From: Colias croceus
Taxonomy: Eukaryota; Arthropoda; Insecta; Lepidoptera; Pieridae
Direction of reading: 5' to 3'
Assembly (NCBI RefSeq): GCF_905220415.1
Contig: NC_059566.1
Span: 2,914,001-2,978,000 of the forward strand
DNA length: 64,000 nt
Position numbers and translations under genes: made by a program. This document shows positions 1 through 11,515 of the stretch, piece by piece. Each line of letters opens with the position of its first letter. Positions within the stretch are counted from its first letter, which is position 1. Under the pieces are notes generated by a model. That model had not been told where the DNA came from. It did not search any database and saw nothing but the letters and a program-made list of their open reading frames with translations.

Positions 1-889
1 AATAATTGATTCGTATAGACAACAATAATATAAAGTCTTAAATATTCAATGGTTTACGATTTTACGACAGTTATATCACAATAGATAAAATGCAATCCAA
101 GTAAGAATAGGTATTAGACACGTCAGTCTGCAGTCACCTGTATATTATTGTCATTTTATTTTTACAGTTAATTTTATTTTGACTCACTCTGACATCAATA
201 ATTTTAAACGTTGTTGATTAACTAAAATTATTAATTCGTTTGAACTTTGAAGTAACAGCTATGACGTCACAGTATAGCCAGTATGGCGTTGTGGCTGTCT
301 AATTTAGTTGTATCACAAAGTCTCTACATAGAGGCATATTTAAAACAGAGTGCCGTGGGTATAAGTATACCGATCGGTACGCTTGGATTAGAGTCTCTAT
401 AAACATACTTAATGCGTAAGAGATTTAATCGCGTGCCATTGGAATACCGCTACCCATGGCGGTAGCGGATACCGCTCTTGTTTGAATGGGCCTTAGGTTT
501 CATTTTTATAAACATTGCAGCCCCGTCATAATTTATTAGAAATCCAGATTGAGAGACGAGGCAATAGGTTTCATTTAAATAAAATATATAACGAGATATT
601 TTAACCGCATTAGGTTAGGTATATTATTTTTAAATAAATAAAAATTCTATTACCATAATTAAGATAAACGAAGAAAAAGAAACAGTATCATTAACGCAAA
701 TAATTCTTCAATTTTCATACAGGATACAGGCCTAAAAATAAATTTTGTATTAAAACATACAGATATCTTTATAGTAAACCAACCAATTAGATTTAATTCT
801 TACTTTTATCTAAACTACCTAAAACTACATACTTTACAACATAAACCAATCTACCTACATAATTCAAATTCCATCTACTTTTTTCTTTA
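1..889. other. AT-rich non-coding sequence
   Basis: I see no open frame of note and no recognisable repeat. A short perfect inverted repeat lies at about 447-468 (CCGCTACC, six-base spacer, GGTAGCGG). The stretch ends in a pyrimidine-rich tract before the possible exon at 892, so it may be the end of an intron. Confidence 0.5.
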
Positions 890-891
890 GT

Positions 892-1096
892 GGCAACTCA
901 AATTCCAACTAAAAGCTGTCAAATTTTGACACATGACATTTACGAAATACAGATAAAAAATTCCACAGATTCAAAATTACCAGGTGCCTGCGTTGTCGTA
1001 GGTCGCATTAACGGTGGTCGCGTATTCGACACCCCGAAAGTGCTTAGCGCAGAGAGACCGCATAGAAACAATAGTATGAGGAGCACGTTGTATTGA
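892..1096 (+). CDS. Possible last coding exon of an unrecognised gene starting left of the window
   Basis: A pyrimidine tract ending TTTCTTTAG is followed by about 67 open codons and a TGA stop at 1094-1096. The segment is clearly richer in G+C than its surroundings, and its codons look protein-like (Val-Val-Val-Gly-Arg, then Arg/Ser-rich residues to a Leu-Tyr end). I do not recognise the protein. No ATG start or upstream exon is visible, so if real it is the C-terminal exon of a plus-strand gene beginning outside the window. A polar, Arg/Ser-rich end would suit a cytoplasmic tail, but that is a guess. It could also be a chance frame. An AATAAA lies near 1380. Confidence 0.4.
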
Positions 1097-1099
1097 AGC

Positions 1100-1789
1100 C
1101 ACATTTTTTCTTTTTTTTAGCCTTCGGTTGCCAGTACTAAAAATAATTTTAAAAAGGTTTTATATTTGTGAACTCTACGTGTCTAAATTTTGTTATCTAT
1201 TTACATATTTACATGGATATTGTATCTATAAAATACAGTTTACAAAATATCTACTTATGTTTTTATACTATTAATAATTAATATGTACATATATCGCGTT
1301 GTCTACATTATATTCATAAACTACATAATTTCATCCTACATACATTTAACATCTACGTACTACATTGTGTTAATACGACTAATAAAATTACAAAATTAAT
1401 GCCTACGGTGAAAGAAAACGCCTTCGAAAAGTGTTTGTTATCTATTTAGTATATAAATGTTGAAACTCTCTTCTAAATGCCAATATTTACACCTAAAGGT
1501 GCCTAAAGTACCTAATTAATAATTATGTAATTAAATAAATAAATAAATTAAAATCTTTATTTGCCAAAAAACATGAACTTTACAGAAATATGTAAATTAG
1601 AGGAATTATGTGTGTTTGTTTGTTTCAGGTATTTTCTGAAAGAGTGGACCAAACTTGATGCTATTGTATGCAGAGCTGAAGTTTTGATTAACTTTGTCTA
1701 TCTTAATTAATAAATGGTTAATGCTTAAATTTATTTTATTCAACAAAGCCTACGTTATAATATATTGTTTTTGCGCTTCGAGTTTTAAA
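1100..1789. other. AT-rich non-coding sequence, possible 3'UTR
   Basis: Contains AATAAA-like runs (about 1380 and 1535-1550) that could end the transcript of the exon at 892. Nothing else is recognised. Confidence 0.4.
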
Positions 1790-1993
1790 TCTATACTAAT
1801 ATTATAAAGCTGAAGAGTTTGTTTGTTTGATTGTTTGTTTTAACGCGCTAATCTCGGGAACTACTTGTCCGATTTAAAAAATTCTTTCGGTGTTATATAG
1901 CCCATTTATCGAGGAAGGCTATAAGTATATCATCACGCTAAGACCAACTGCAGGAGCGGAGCAATGCGGGTGAAACCGCGGGGAACAGCTAGT
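1790..1993 (+). mobile_element. Non-autonomous Helitron, family A
   Basis: Starts TCTATACTAATATTATAAAG, carries the family core (AACGCGCTAATCTC, CATTTATCGAGGAAGGC, AAGACCAACTGCAGGAGCGG), and ends with a CCGCGG-type hairpin and GCTAGT. A 5' TC, a 3' CTAG after a hairpin, and no terminal inverted repeats are Helitron traits. This is the reference for the other family A copies listed. Confidence 0.8.
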
Positions 1994-2214
1994 TAAGTAA
2001 TAACATAAAAATCATACTAAAACCACGCTCCGTTGTCTATGATCATAGATAAGTCTAAAATTAAAACTAATCATGAAATTTATTAAAAAAATTCCTTCGA
2101 TTACAAAATGTTAATCTTTACAAGTACATATTTATTTTAAAATCTACTTATTAAAAATATTCCCTAGTTAATTATTAAAAATGGGTCAGGGCCGGAATTA
2201 ATCATAAGGCCCTG

Positions 2215-2424
2215 CCCCCCTAGCCAAGTGGCTTTCTGTTAACGTAGCGTTCAATAGAATAGACTTCGAATGTATGAGATTGACATAAGCTGTAGATAAA
2301 CGTATCTACAGCTTACTTAGATACTTAGCTTAGATACGTTTATCTACAGCTTACGTCAATCTCATACATTCGAAGTCTATTCTATTGAACGCTACGTTAA
2401 CAGAAAGCCACTTGGCTAGGGGGG
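2215..2424. mobile_element. Hairpin (foldback) element with about 95-bp arms
   Basis: The left arm begins CCCCCCTAGCCAAGTGGC and the right arm is its near-perfect reverse complement ending GGCTAGGGGGG, around a short AT-rich loop near 2310-2325. There is no coding capacity. The sequence just outside (CAGGGCCGG at about 2187) looks like a hAT-type terminus, so the true element may be slightly longer. I could not fix a target duplication. Confidence 0.75.
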
Positions 2425-2429
2425 CTGAG

Positions 2430-4670
2430 GCAATAAACGTCAGGGGCCCCGGGTGGAGAGTTTAAAGTCACTAACCCCTAGTATGGAAAAGATGTACATA
2501 CATTTGTTTTTTACGGAAAAGTCGGTAGAATAAAATAAAATGGAAGAAGATATCAAACTTCAATTAAATCCATAAATGTGATTTCAGGTACCTATAATAT
2601 TATATTATTCCGCTTCATAATATTATTCCGCTTGAAATAGTCTGACAAATAAATGAAATCAAATAAAACATTGCAAAATAATTTTGATTTTAATAATGCT
2701 CTATGGAAAGCTATATGCTTTCCGTCCTTGCTTCGCTCGCAAACTGCACAATTATTTTACCACTTTCAAGTTTAGTTTTGAGATAAATATTCTATTTCCA
2801 CTCTAGAATACCTACGATCTATCTCTACTTAATCAATTCATCTAAATCCCTTCAGCGGTTTTGGCGTAAAATTGCAACATATTAGCGTTGTTTTCGCATT
2901 TATAACATTATACTTAATTGTTTTATGCAAAACTCTATTTTTCTACAAGTGTTAAAATATCCAGTCTACCTTTTTCAAAATTTCATTGAAATCGTTTCAG
3001 CAGTTCACACGTTAAAAGGACGCACACAACATATTAATTATTAAGTATCATTTCTAACATAACTAAACTTAAGTTTTTAGTATCATCAGCTACCAAACGA
3101 TAGCTTGGAATTAAGTTGGCTTAATAACTGATAAGCAGTAACATACCAACACGCAAACATCTCTCCATGTTAATTATGTGAATTTATGACTCGCTAATCT
3201 TTTAGATCAGCAAGTAGTAGGTCATTTATAAAATAATATGTTATTTTGTTTCATTGCAAGTCATTATGACGTTATTTTTAGTGTTAAATTAGGTACTAAA
3301 AAACTAATTTTTATTCGATAGAATTGTTACATAGAGTTGCGTATAAAAATAAAAATAAAATGTAAAAGAAAGTACATAATATAATTATGTTTTATTTTAA
3401 GATTTTAGTAATACTAATTATTATCTGTACCAATTTTATGAAGAAATCAACTTTTTGATTACGTCATAAACAATGCTTATAAAAAAAATTTTTTGAATTA
3501 AAAAAAAAATATTGCGTATCAGCTGTAGCGTCCTTTATTTGGCGGGAAATGACAATATTAAAAAAATTAAGAAAATTATGATCCTACACTAAAAGTTACC
3601 TATTTAGAAAATGTTGTGTTAAGAAAAAGAGTTAAATTAATTACGTTGCAATAATTATATTATTCTGTAATAAACACACTTGGTGAACTATTTTATGTTT
3701 ATTGTCTATGATTGTGAAAAAGCGAATTATGATACTGTGAAAAGCTGCGCTGTGCAAAAATATTACGCAAAACATTTAAAATAAATTTAATTAAATTTTG
3801 TTATCTGTTTGTAAAATACCATAATCTATTTTGAATTAAATAATTAACTTTTATAAAAATAAGTGTTTAAAATTTAAGATTAATTCCTTGCAAAAATAAT
3901 TTCTATAAAAATATTTTTTCAGTCTTATGTACTTGACAAATCTGCATAACAAGAATGTTACAATTTTTTTACATTACAACACTTACATTATATTTTATAC
4001 AATGATGAATTTAAAACAAAATATGCATTATCTATGGTAATTTTACAAACAGATTAAAAAAAATGCGTGCAAAAAGCGCGTGCATTAGATTCGATTTAAA
4101 ATTGCGTTTAGAACACACGAAGGAGGTTTTATTGTTTTTATTTTTTTGTTTTAAGTTTTTAATTTTATTTTATTCACTGTGGTATTATATTTTAGTTACA
4201 GTTTTGGAGTTTTCTTTCTTCGTTCGTTGGCGGCGGTAGTTGACGCGGGACTAAGTTAAGCCGCACACGAAGGTTCTTTTCTTGGTATATACAGGATGCT
4301 TAGAAATGGTGTTTCTTTTATTTTTTATTTTTGTATTTCTTACAGGTGTGTTAAAGGTTGAAATTAGTGTGTAGTGTATAGCTTAATAAAGTCATTGAAT
4401 TCTATATGGAGTTTTATTTAAGTAAATTATCAATTACCGAAGTAAATCGAAATCGAGATGAATAAGTGATTATGAAGATATTGCTCTACGCACTTACTCT
4501 ACATAGATTATACCTTATCGAGTTAGATTTAAATAGAACCAGTATTAACGATGTAGTTCATTATATTAAAATTGAGCTCTTTTTTTGGTAAAATATGTGT
4601 CTGGTTCTTTCCAAAAATAAACCTTTCCTTTCTTACTAAATTATTTATCACACGTTCACAAATATTTCTT
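2430..4670. other. AT-rich non-coding sequence
   Basis: About 2.2 kb without a plausible exon, RNA gene or repeat that I could recognise. Long A and T runs occur throughout. Confidence 0.5.
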
Positions 4671-4671
4671 A

Positions 4672-5673
4672 TCTATACTAATATATAATATTATAAAGCT
4701 GAAGAGTATGTTTGTTTGTTTGAACGCGCTAATCTCAGGAACTACTGGTCCTATTTGAAAAATTGTCTCGGTGAAAAATGAAGAATATCTAAATGTTCTA
4801 TTTATCGAAGAAAGCTTAACACGTTCGCGGACAGTGCAATCTTACAGGTTGAAGCTAATGAGACACTACTTTTTTTCATACATTGCCCAGGGGCGTAGTG
4901 TAACAACACATGGTTAAAAAACCATATGATATGACAGAACGGATATAGGCGTAAACGTCGTAAGCACTCAGCATCAGATTCATAGTCACCCAAATGGGTC
5001 TTGACTCGATTCAGGGGTAGACGCTGCATCAAACAGCTCTTGAAGACGTTTTTGTTCTTTTTCGAACGAGTCTCGAGACGCCATCTGCAAAAATATTCGT
5101 TACAAATTTAGTTACACAAAATCGTGTTCACAACATAAATATGTTGTTTACAAAAGCAACTAGACTTGAATTAGTATACCCAGTATGAGTAAAATAATTA
5201 AATTACGTTGGAAACAAAATACTCACTTTCTAAATTAACAATTGCGCGCGAAAACATGCAGCGACACGCGGGATCACCGCAGCGGCGCAGTACTCGACTA
5301 ACCGTATGCAAACATGGCGCCCACGGGCGTAGTGTGCGCGGGAGAGGGGTATAAAAATATGAATGTGTGCGTGGAAGTACCTTCCTTTGACGAATTTTTG
5401 TAAATAATACAGTGACAGTACAAAAGTCCTAATTATACCAGTCAAGACAGTACAACATGCCGTTCTTTATGATAGTATGAAAAATCGCACGGCGTGTGGC
5501 GTACTGATTTTATGCAAGTAAAAACTGATACGTCGACAGACGTACTGTCGTAACACTTTTAGCTGTATAGACGCCTGTGTTCGTTACTGTCCGCGAACGT
5601 GTTAATCTATATATCATCATGCTAAGACCAACAGGAGCGGAGTAATGCGGGTGAAACTGTGCGGCACAATTAG
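4672..5673 (+). mobile_element. Helitron family A copy split by a piggyBac-like insertion
   Basis: The left half (4672-4819) ends at the family motif ATTTATCGAAGAAAGC. The right half resumes at 5606 with ATATATCATCATGCTAAGACC and ends in a tract matching the family 3' hairpin plus TTAGT. The two halves are separated by the TTAA-flanked element at 4820-5601, so the Helitron is the older insertion. Confidence 0.8.
4820..5601 (-). mobile_element. piggyBac-like element, internally deleted
   Basis: It is flanked by TTAA at 4816-4819 and 5602-5605. The terminal inverted repeats are 16 bp (CACGTTCGCGGACAGT at the left, its exact reverse complement at the right). TTAA target duplication is the hallmark of the piggyBac superfamily. 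On the minus strand an ATG at 5082-5084 opens about 35 codons starting Met-Ala-Ser-Arg-Asp, then a stop. A shifted frame continues with an acidic Asp-Tyr-Glu-Ser-Asp-Ala-Glu stretch, as expected for a decayed transposase N-terminus. The rest of the transposase is missing. The GC-rich part at about 5245-5350 is non-coding as far as I can see. Confidence 0.8.
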
Positions 5674-5835
5674 TAGAACATATTACGTATCTGGATTGGA
5701 GACAAATCAATATTCATTATGACAGATAGAACTCGAATACCCAACAATATCTTTATTCAATAAAGTGTTTTAAATAAACAAAACACAACTAACCACACGC
5801 ACAAACACACACACCACTCGAAGAGAGCGTAATCC

Positions 5836-5925
5836 CTCAAAGGCCGGCAACGCACCCACAATACTCCAGAGTCTGTGATTGTTCATGGGCGGCGCTAATC
5901 ATCGCTTTCTGTCCGGTGACGCGCA
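5836..5925 (-). repeat. Fragment of a common lepidopteran retroelement 3' region
   Basis: The run AAAGGCCGGCAACGCAC followed by TGTTCATGGGCGGCG is a sequence I recognise as an abundant lepidopteran retroelement or SINE tail. Only about 90 bp is present, in no clear context. Confidence 0.5.
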
Positions 5926-5939
5926 AGATCTTGCATACA

Positions 5940-6150
5940 TAAAAAATTGGTTGTCTGTAAAGTCGGTTTACTGACGATAGTTGAACGTGACAACGTCCGA
6001 TTGTGCTTCTTTGTCCCTCGTTCCGCGCTCTCGCTCGCACTTCCAGCCTTACATGGAACGCCTCAGAGCGAGGTAACGCCGCATGAGTCATGTTTTTTCG
6101 TGCGTGCAGCCGGCTGTATCGAATTATAAGACGTTGTCACGTCAAAAAAC
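5940..6150. repeat. GC-rich segment with short inverted repeats, probable MITE remnant
   Basis: Contains ACGTGACAACGTC at about 5986-5998 and GACGTTGTCACGT at about 6130-6142, which are inverted copies of each other. Both strands are open for 60-84 codons here, but neither frame looks like a protein. Confidence 0.4.
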
Positions 6151-6373
6151 AACGATAAATAAGTAATTAAAAAACATCACCACCCTGTATAACGATAAAA
6201 TTAACCGCCCCACAGTAGTATAATGTACGACCAACATAAAGTGACCTCTCTCGCAACATGCAAGGGTGCTAGGCGGAATTTCTATGTAGGCTTCGCTGGT
6301 TATTATTCTAACTATTCGAATTTACCTTGCTGTTAATGTTTTACTGCAGATATAAAATTGAATGAACATATTA

Positions 6374-6580
6374 TCTACATACTAATATTATAAAGCTGAA
6401 GAGTTTGTTTGTTTGTTTGGACGCGCTAATCTCAGGAACTACTCTGGTCCGATATGAAAAATTCTTTCGGTGTTAGTTAACCCATTTATCGAGTACCTAA
6501 GGCTATAGACTATATAATATCATCACGCTAAGACCAACAGGAGCGGAGCAACGCGGGTAAAACCTCGGGGCACAGCTAGT
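6374..6580 (+). mobile_element. Non-autonomous Helitron, family A
   Basis: A full family core from CTACATACTAATATTATAAAG to CGGGGCACAGCTAGT, with slightly diverged ends. Confidence 0.8.
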
Positions 6581-6682
6581 GATATCTATCAAGCATTCCG
6601 TAGCTTCACCTGTATTGGCTAAAGCCACAGTAAGTAAAATACGATATTAAAACTTAAAAATAATTTATATACTATTGCTTTT

Positions 6683-7050
6683 CGCCCGTAGCTTCACCTG
6701 CGTAGTCAATAGAATAGCCGCATACTTAGTTCTCGTTCCCGTGAGTTTTTCGGGATAAAAACTACCCTATGTGTTATCTAAGTTACGCTGCCGAAGATGC
6801 TATCGAAGAGTGCAATAACTAGGTTTTGACTACTTTCGAGATATTCGCGGTTAAAGATTTAATTTTTGTTTTGTGTGTATCTTCGTAACTATAAAAGCTA
6901 TTTGGTTTGAAACTTTTACTAAACGACAGATAAAATAATGCTTAATTTTATGTAGTATATTATATTTGTACATTACGGGTCACCGTCTATGTGTGGGTGT
7001 AAATTTTAATAAAAATCGGACAGCAGCTTTTGCGTGAAGGAGTAGGTAAT
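6683..7050 (-). mobile_element. Diverged Helitron-like repeat (family C relative)
   Basis: Begins TTTTCGCCCGTAGCTTCACC and carries the GTTCCCGTG and CCTATGTGTTA motifs of family C, then decays. The 3' limit is uncertain. Confidence 0.5.
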
Positions 7051-7519
7051 GAATAAATATGCAAAATTTCGGATTTGTAATATAAGTAGGACAAGCTTTC
7101 CGCGTGCGGAATTGCCCGCTTTGGCCTTTGTCAAAAACTTCACAAATTTTTTACTAAAACCTTCCTCTTGAATCACTCTATATATTTAAAAAAGCCCATT
7201 AAATACTGACTTCCTCTTGATATTTAAAAAAGCTCTATATATTTAAAAAAGCCCATTAAATTCTGATTCGTAATTTTTTCTTATCTTTCTTTTATTATAT
7301 TATGTATTAGCTTTCCGCCTGCGTACTCAAAGAAAATCTCGCATTGTTCCCGTTCCTTTGGGATTTCCGAAAGTAAGTAGTAGAACAAAATAATATGTTG
7401 TTTGGATTGATGTAGTGAAACTGCCTGCAAAAGTTAATACGCTAATTTTCATTAACCCTTACACAGCCTAGTGACAAAAAGGTAATTTTATTACTATTAA
7501 AGTATTATATTATTTTATA
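7050..7519. repeat. Fragmented family B/C Helitron pieces
   Basis: Short pieces such as ACCTTCCTCTTGAATCACTC (about 7158-7185) and GCTTTCCGCCTGCG (about 7310) match the listed Helitron families. There is also a local duplication of CTCTATATATTTAAAAAAGC (about 7178 and 7231). No gene is seen. Confidence 0.45.
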
Positions 7520-7676
7520 TCTATACTAATATTATAAAGCTGAAGAGTTTGTTTGTTTGAACGCGCTAATCTCGGGAACTACTGGTCCGATTTGAAAAAA
7601 AATTTCAACAGATAGATAGAGAACTAAGACCAACAGGAGCGGAGCAATGCGGGTGAAACCGCGGGGAACATCTAGT
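7520..7676 (+). mobile_element. Non-autonomous Helitron, family A, internally deleted
   Basis: Both family ends are present (CTATACTAATATTATAAAG and CCGCGGGGAACATCTAGT), but the middle ATTTATCGAGGAAGG block is missing. Confidence 0.75.
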
Positions 7677-7677
7677 A

Positions 7678-7838
7678 TAATCTATAATATAAATATGAAT
7701 CCCAAAATGTGTTGGTAAGCGCATAACTTTAGAACAGCTGAACCGATTTCTTTAATTATTTTTTTATTATATTCCTTGAAGTTCGAGGATGGTTCTTATG
7801 TAGTGAAAACGTGAATATGTAGAGGGCTGACCGCTAGT
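7678..7838 (+). mobile_element. Helitron-like repeat ending GACCGCTAGT
   Basis: Follows the previous Helitron almost directly. Its AACAGCTGAACCGATTTC core and ACCGCTAGT end match the copies at 47751 and, in reverse, 33012 and 57106. Confidence 0.6.
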
Positions 7839-8156
7839 ATACATATATGATTGTGTATTACAACAAGCTATGTATCGCCTTTTAACATATCAGTAAGTAC
7901 ATATTTCTATAGCTTATGTGTTAGGTATTCTGCTACATAACTGGGACCGTATGTACCTCTTATTTCCAGTTCAATGTACGGCGAAAACTGACTGGGAATA
8001 AGGGGTCATAATACGGCCCCTGCACTGCAATATAATCAAAATTCGTTCAGTGGTTTCCTACTGAGATAGGCAGATACTGTCAGAATGTAGAGTGTAATTT
8101 ATTATTCAAAAGTTATTGGATACAACAGGTCAAATGAGTCCATATCTATCTATATA

Positions 8157-9611
8157 CAGGGTGTAATCGTTAAGTGTGCACAAGCGATTATTCCGTAACT
8201 ATTGCAGATACCAAAAAACTTTAAACTGATATCGAAAGTACTTAACCTAATGAGTAAAATGGCCATAATAAATTTTTAAAAATAAAACGAGAAATATCCA
8301 AAAATGTTACATTAAACGCTCCCATACATTTTATTTCCCATACATTTTGTATTCATAGCAGATTTTCGAAGTGATGTCCTCATTGTGCAATACAATGAGG
8401 AGCTCTATTTACAGTTTGTAAATGAACTTCCCTTCAAATTTGCGAAGTAATTAAAGCAGAAAACCAAAAAAAGAAAGAAAAAGCTAAAATCTTTCATATT
8501 AAATGTACTAGGTTGGTCCAAAAGTAATGATAATTGGGTATTTCCTGTGCACATAAAAATATAAAATAAATGTTTTTTGCTTGCTCATGTATTCACTAAG
8601 TAATCACAAAAAATCATATCAACAGGCCACGTTTCCAATTATTTACATTAATTTGAATGTGAACCGTGCGTGCCAGAATGTTTCCCGACGAAAAGAAGAA
8701 ACAACGATTCGACATGTAGAGGGTAAATTTCTAAATTTTTCATGATATCAGGATAATTTTTTGTCACGTTTTGTGATCATGGACGTTACCCGAGTTCACC
8801 ATGTTTATGCTGAAACCAAAAAACAATCAATGTCCTGGATGCGAGCTTCCAAAATGACGATGAAGAAATTCAAAGTGAAAATCAGTAGGTTAGATTAAAG
8901 CGGTAGTTTTTTGGGACGCTGAAGAAATAATTATGGTGGAATATTTTAAAAAGGTAGCCACTTTATTGGGCTCTTACTAAACAGACCAAATTAAAAGATT
9001 GCGGTAGGTTAGTAAGGAAAAGAGACATGGCAAACTGCGGACCTGAACGCTGTTTCACCAAGACAACGCACCAGATCACAAAGCGTCAGTTGCGATGGCT
9101 GCCATTCAAAAATCGGCATTCCAAATGCTTGAATACCTACCCTATTTTTTAGATCTAGCTCCTATTTACTTTTATCTCTTTCCTCGGCACAAGAAACACT
9201 TTCTTAGCAATAAATTATTTTAAGACGACAGCGAAGTGATGGCCGCGTGGAGGGGTTTTTGTGGATGAAGTCAAAATTTTTTTTAAGTTTAGGAAAAAAA
9301 ATATTGAAGTATATTTTCTAGTTAGAAGACTATCTAGAGAACTACATAATTATTATAACTGTAATGACCTTGTTTAATATTGATTATCATTACTTTTGGA
9401 TCAACCCATGTACATGAGATATTCGTATCTCATACTAAATGTATGGGAGGGTTTCAAGTTAATTTTTTAGATATTTCTCGTTTTATTTTTAAAAATTTAT
9501 TATGGCCATTTTACTCATTAGGTTAAATACTTTCGATATAAGTTTAAAGTTTTTTGATATCTGTAATAGTTACGGAATAATCGCCTGTGCACACTTAACG
9601 ATTACACCCTG
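8157..9611. mobile_element. Tc1/mariner-like palindromic element, host of a nested mariner
   Basis: Long inverted arms of roughly 180-190 bp begin CAGGGTGTAATCGTTAAGTG at 8157, with the reverse complement ending at 9611. TA dinucleotides flank both ends. TA target sites and CAGGGTG termini suit the Tc1/mariner superfamily. I see no transposase of its own; the central 0.9 kb is a second element (8508-9410). Confidence 0.75.
8508..9410 (+). mobile_element. Decayed mariner element with transposase remnants
   Basis: The ends GGTTGGTCCAAAAGTAATGA (left) and TCATTACTTTTGGATCAACC (right) are mariner-type inverted repeats, and TA flanks each side. Inside, broken plus-strand frames still show the mariner signature. 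Val-His-His-Val-Tyr-Ala-Glu-Thr-Lys lies at about 8793-8820. His-Gln-Asp-Asn-Ala-Pro-Asp-His-Lys lies at about 9057-9083 and is followed by Asp-Leu-Ala-Pro and Phe-Pro-Arg (about 9150-9190), the second and third catalytic-Asp regions of the D,D34D family. At about 0.9 kb it is shorter than the usual 1.3 kb and has stops and frameshifts, so it is dead. Confidence 0.85.
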
Positions 9612-9644
9612 TATATAAAACTCAAAGGTGACTGATATAGTGAT

Positions 9645-9804
9645 CTATCAACGCACAGCCCAAACCACTGGACGTATCGGGATGAAATTTGGCATGCAGG
9701 TAGATGTTAGGACGTAGGCATCCGCTAAGAAAGGATTTCCCGAAATTCTTGCGGGAATGGGGAAAAACGGGGATGCACGTACAAAGTCGTGGGCGGAAGC
9801 TAGT
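9645..9804 (+). mobile_element. Helitron-like repeat, family D relative
   Basis: Ends GTGGGCGGAAGCTAGT, and carries CCCGAAATTCTTGCGGGAA and GGATGCACGTACAAAG motifs. The 62-codon frame within it is not a gene. Confidence 0.6.
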
Positions 9805-9889
9805 TAAAAATAAAGGCTCTATCGAATCGTCTATGTCTGTAATATTAGGTACAAAACCCTATCCAAGAAACGAGAGTCGAATACTGACT

Positions 9890-11400
9890 TAAAATTAAAG
9901 TCGAAACTTGTTTACCAAAAGTGTACTGGGTAAATATGCACATTATTGAAATAATAGCAGTATACAAAAAGAATAACATTCCTCAAATTATTTTATTAAA
10001 AAAAGAAACTTCTTTATCTTAACCTGAATAAAGTTCACATACCTAGTTCTCTGATAGAAATAAATAGTTTAAAAAAACTAAAAAACACGCTTTTTAATGG
10101 AATAATTTTATCAAATTAGTGTATTGTCATCGGTCCTCAATAAATCTACAAAGTTTGAACGAAATCTGGCCGTTTAAAGTGGGTCAAAATCGCGCCCAAA
10201 GAAGTCGGTTACAAACAAACATACAAACATACAGGTGAAGCTAATAAAAAGCGTGTAAAAAAATAATGATCAGGACCAATTCACTGATGAAATCTTATTT
10301 ATAGACTTGAAAAATCGTAAACAAAACTTAGAAATAAGCGTGAAACGTAGGTATGTGTTTATTTTTGATTTTGTAAGACAGAAGTTGATTTGAAATAGAG
10401 TTTTCCTCCTGCATACCTACGTTTTAACTGTTGACTTACTTACTAACTTGACGTCTTGCAGAATACCTAGCTATCTTTTTTTTTATTAATGAGGTTCATC
10501 ACCAGTTGTTACATTTGAATCATTCACGTTAAACAGTAACAATAGGATTTACACATTATTATGCACACCTATTACAGATGAACACTACATTCATAGAAAT
10601 TAGTAATAAATTAGGCGATATTTATACACAATACAAATTAAACAAAAAAGAAATGTGTGTGCTCTTAACATTAAAGAGTTCTGATTAACTACAATTACAA
10701 GCAATAATAAAAAAGTTATTACATTAAATACTTCATCTATATATTACGGACATACAGACAATTATAAGTAGGTATGTGAATTTGAAGTTCTTAACAGTAC
10801 GTTAACTAGTGTAAACTGTGTGAAGGATGATTTTTTCCTTCATTAAAACTTATCTATCCAATAGGTAGGTATAAATTCTTCATTTTAAAATATACAGATT
10901 AAAGTTGTGAGAGAAATCCAGATTGATGAATTCTTCAATACAATTTATTAAACCTAACCAATTATATACTACTAATTCTAAAATATTAAGTACTATTCAG
11001 CGGGCAATTTTCTAATTTACCAAACTTTTCTTCACATTCCCTTTTGAGTTATTTTTACATCGCAAACATGATTATACAAAATGCTTACAAACAAGATTGC
11101 ATGATTCTACGACAACGGAAACCAATATAACTTGATCCCTGATCGAGATAATATGTAAAATTGAATGACGTCATATAAAAATTGGTTAATTTTTATGGGT
11201 TTTTTTATAATTGTTCATGGACTTATACAACTTTTCTTGGAGAATTAAAGGTAATTTTAAGGATTAGAAAAAGACTGGTTTGTCTGAAAGTTTTTATTCA
11301 ACTTAGTGACTTTATGAAGTAGATATTTATTTTTCTGTCATTTAATCATTTTTTCAAGACGTTAATGGAAAATCTAAGAACTTTGTATCCTTTTTAAATA
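9890..11400. other. AT-rich non-coding sequence with one repeat piece
   Basis: Only the segment at about 10094-10260 is recognisable. Its CCGTTTAAAGTGGG, AGAAGTCGGTTAC and CAGGTGAAGCTAATAAAA motifs recur at 52315-52460. The rest shows no gene. Confidence 0.5.
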
Positions 11401-11410
11401 TGTGAAATTT

Positions 11411-11515
11411 TATAGGTCGTAGGCCGAAGCCCGTACGTAGGCTACGTAGTACGGGCTACGGCCTACGTAGGGTCTACGACATACATACGGCCTACGTACG
11501 GGCTACGTACCGGTC
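11411..11515. repeat. GC-rich TACGTA/GGCCTACG palindromic repeat cluster
   Basis: About 105 bp made of imperfect repeats of CGTAGGC, TACGGGCTACG and CCTACGTA, on both strands because the unit is itself palindromic. It stands out sharply from the surrounding AT-rich DNA. Confidence 0.7.

Noticed and set aside
5837..6129. Opposing open frames of 60 and 84 codons in a GC-rich stretch
   Set aside because: They overlap on both strands, match a retroelement tail plus a MITE-like segment, and have no exon signals.
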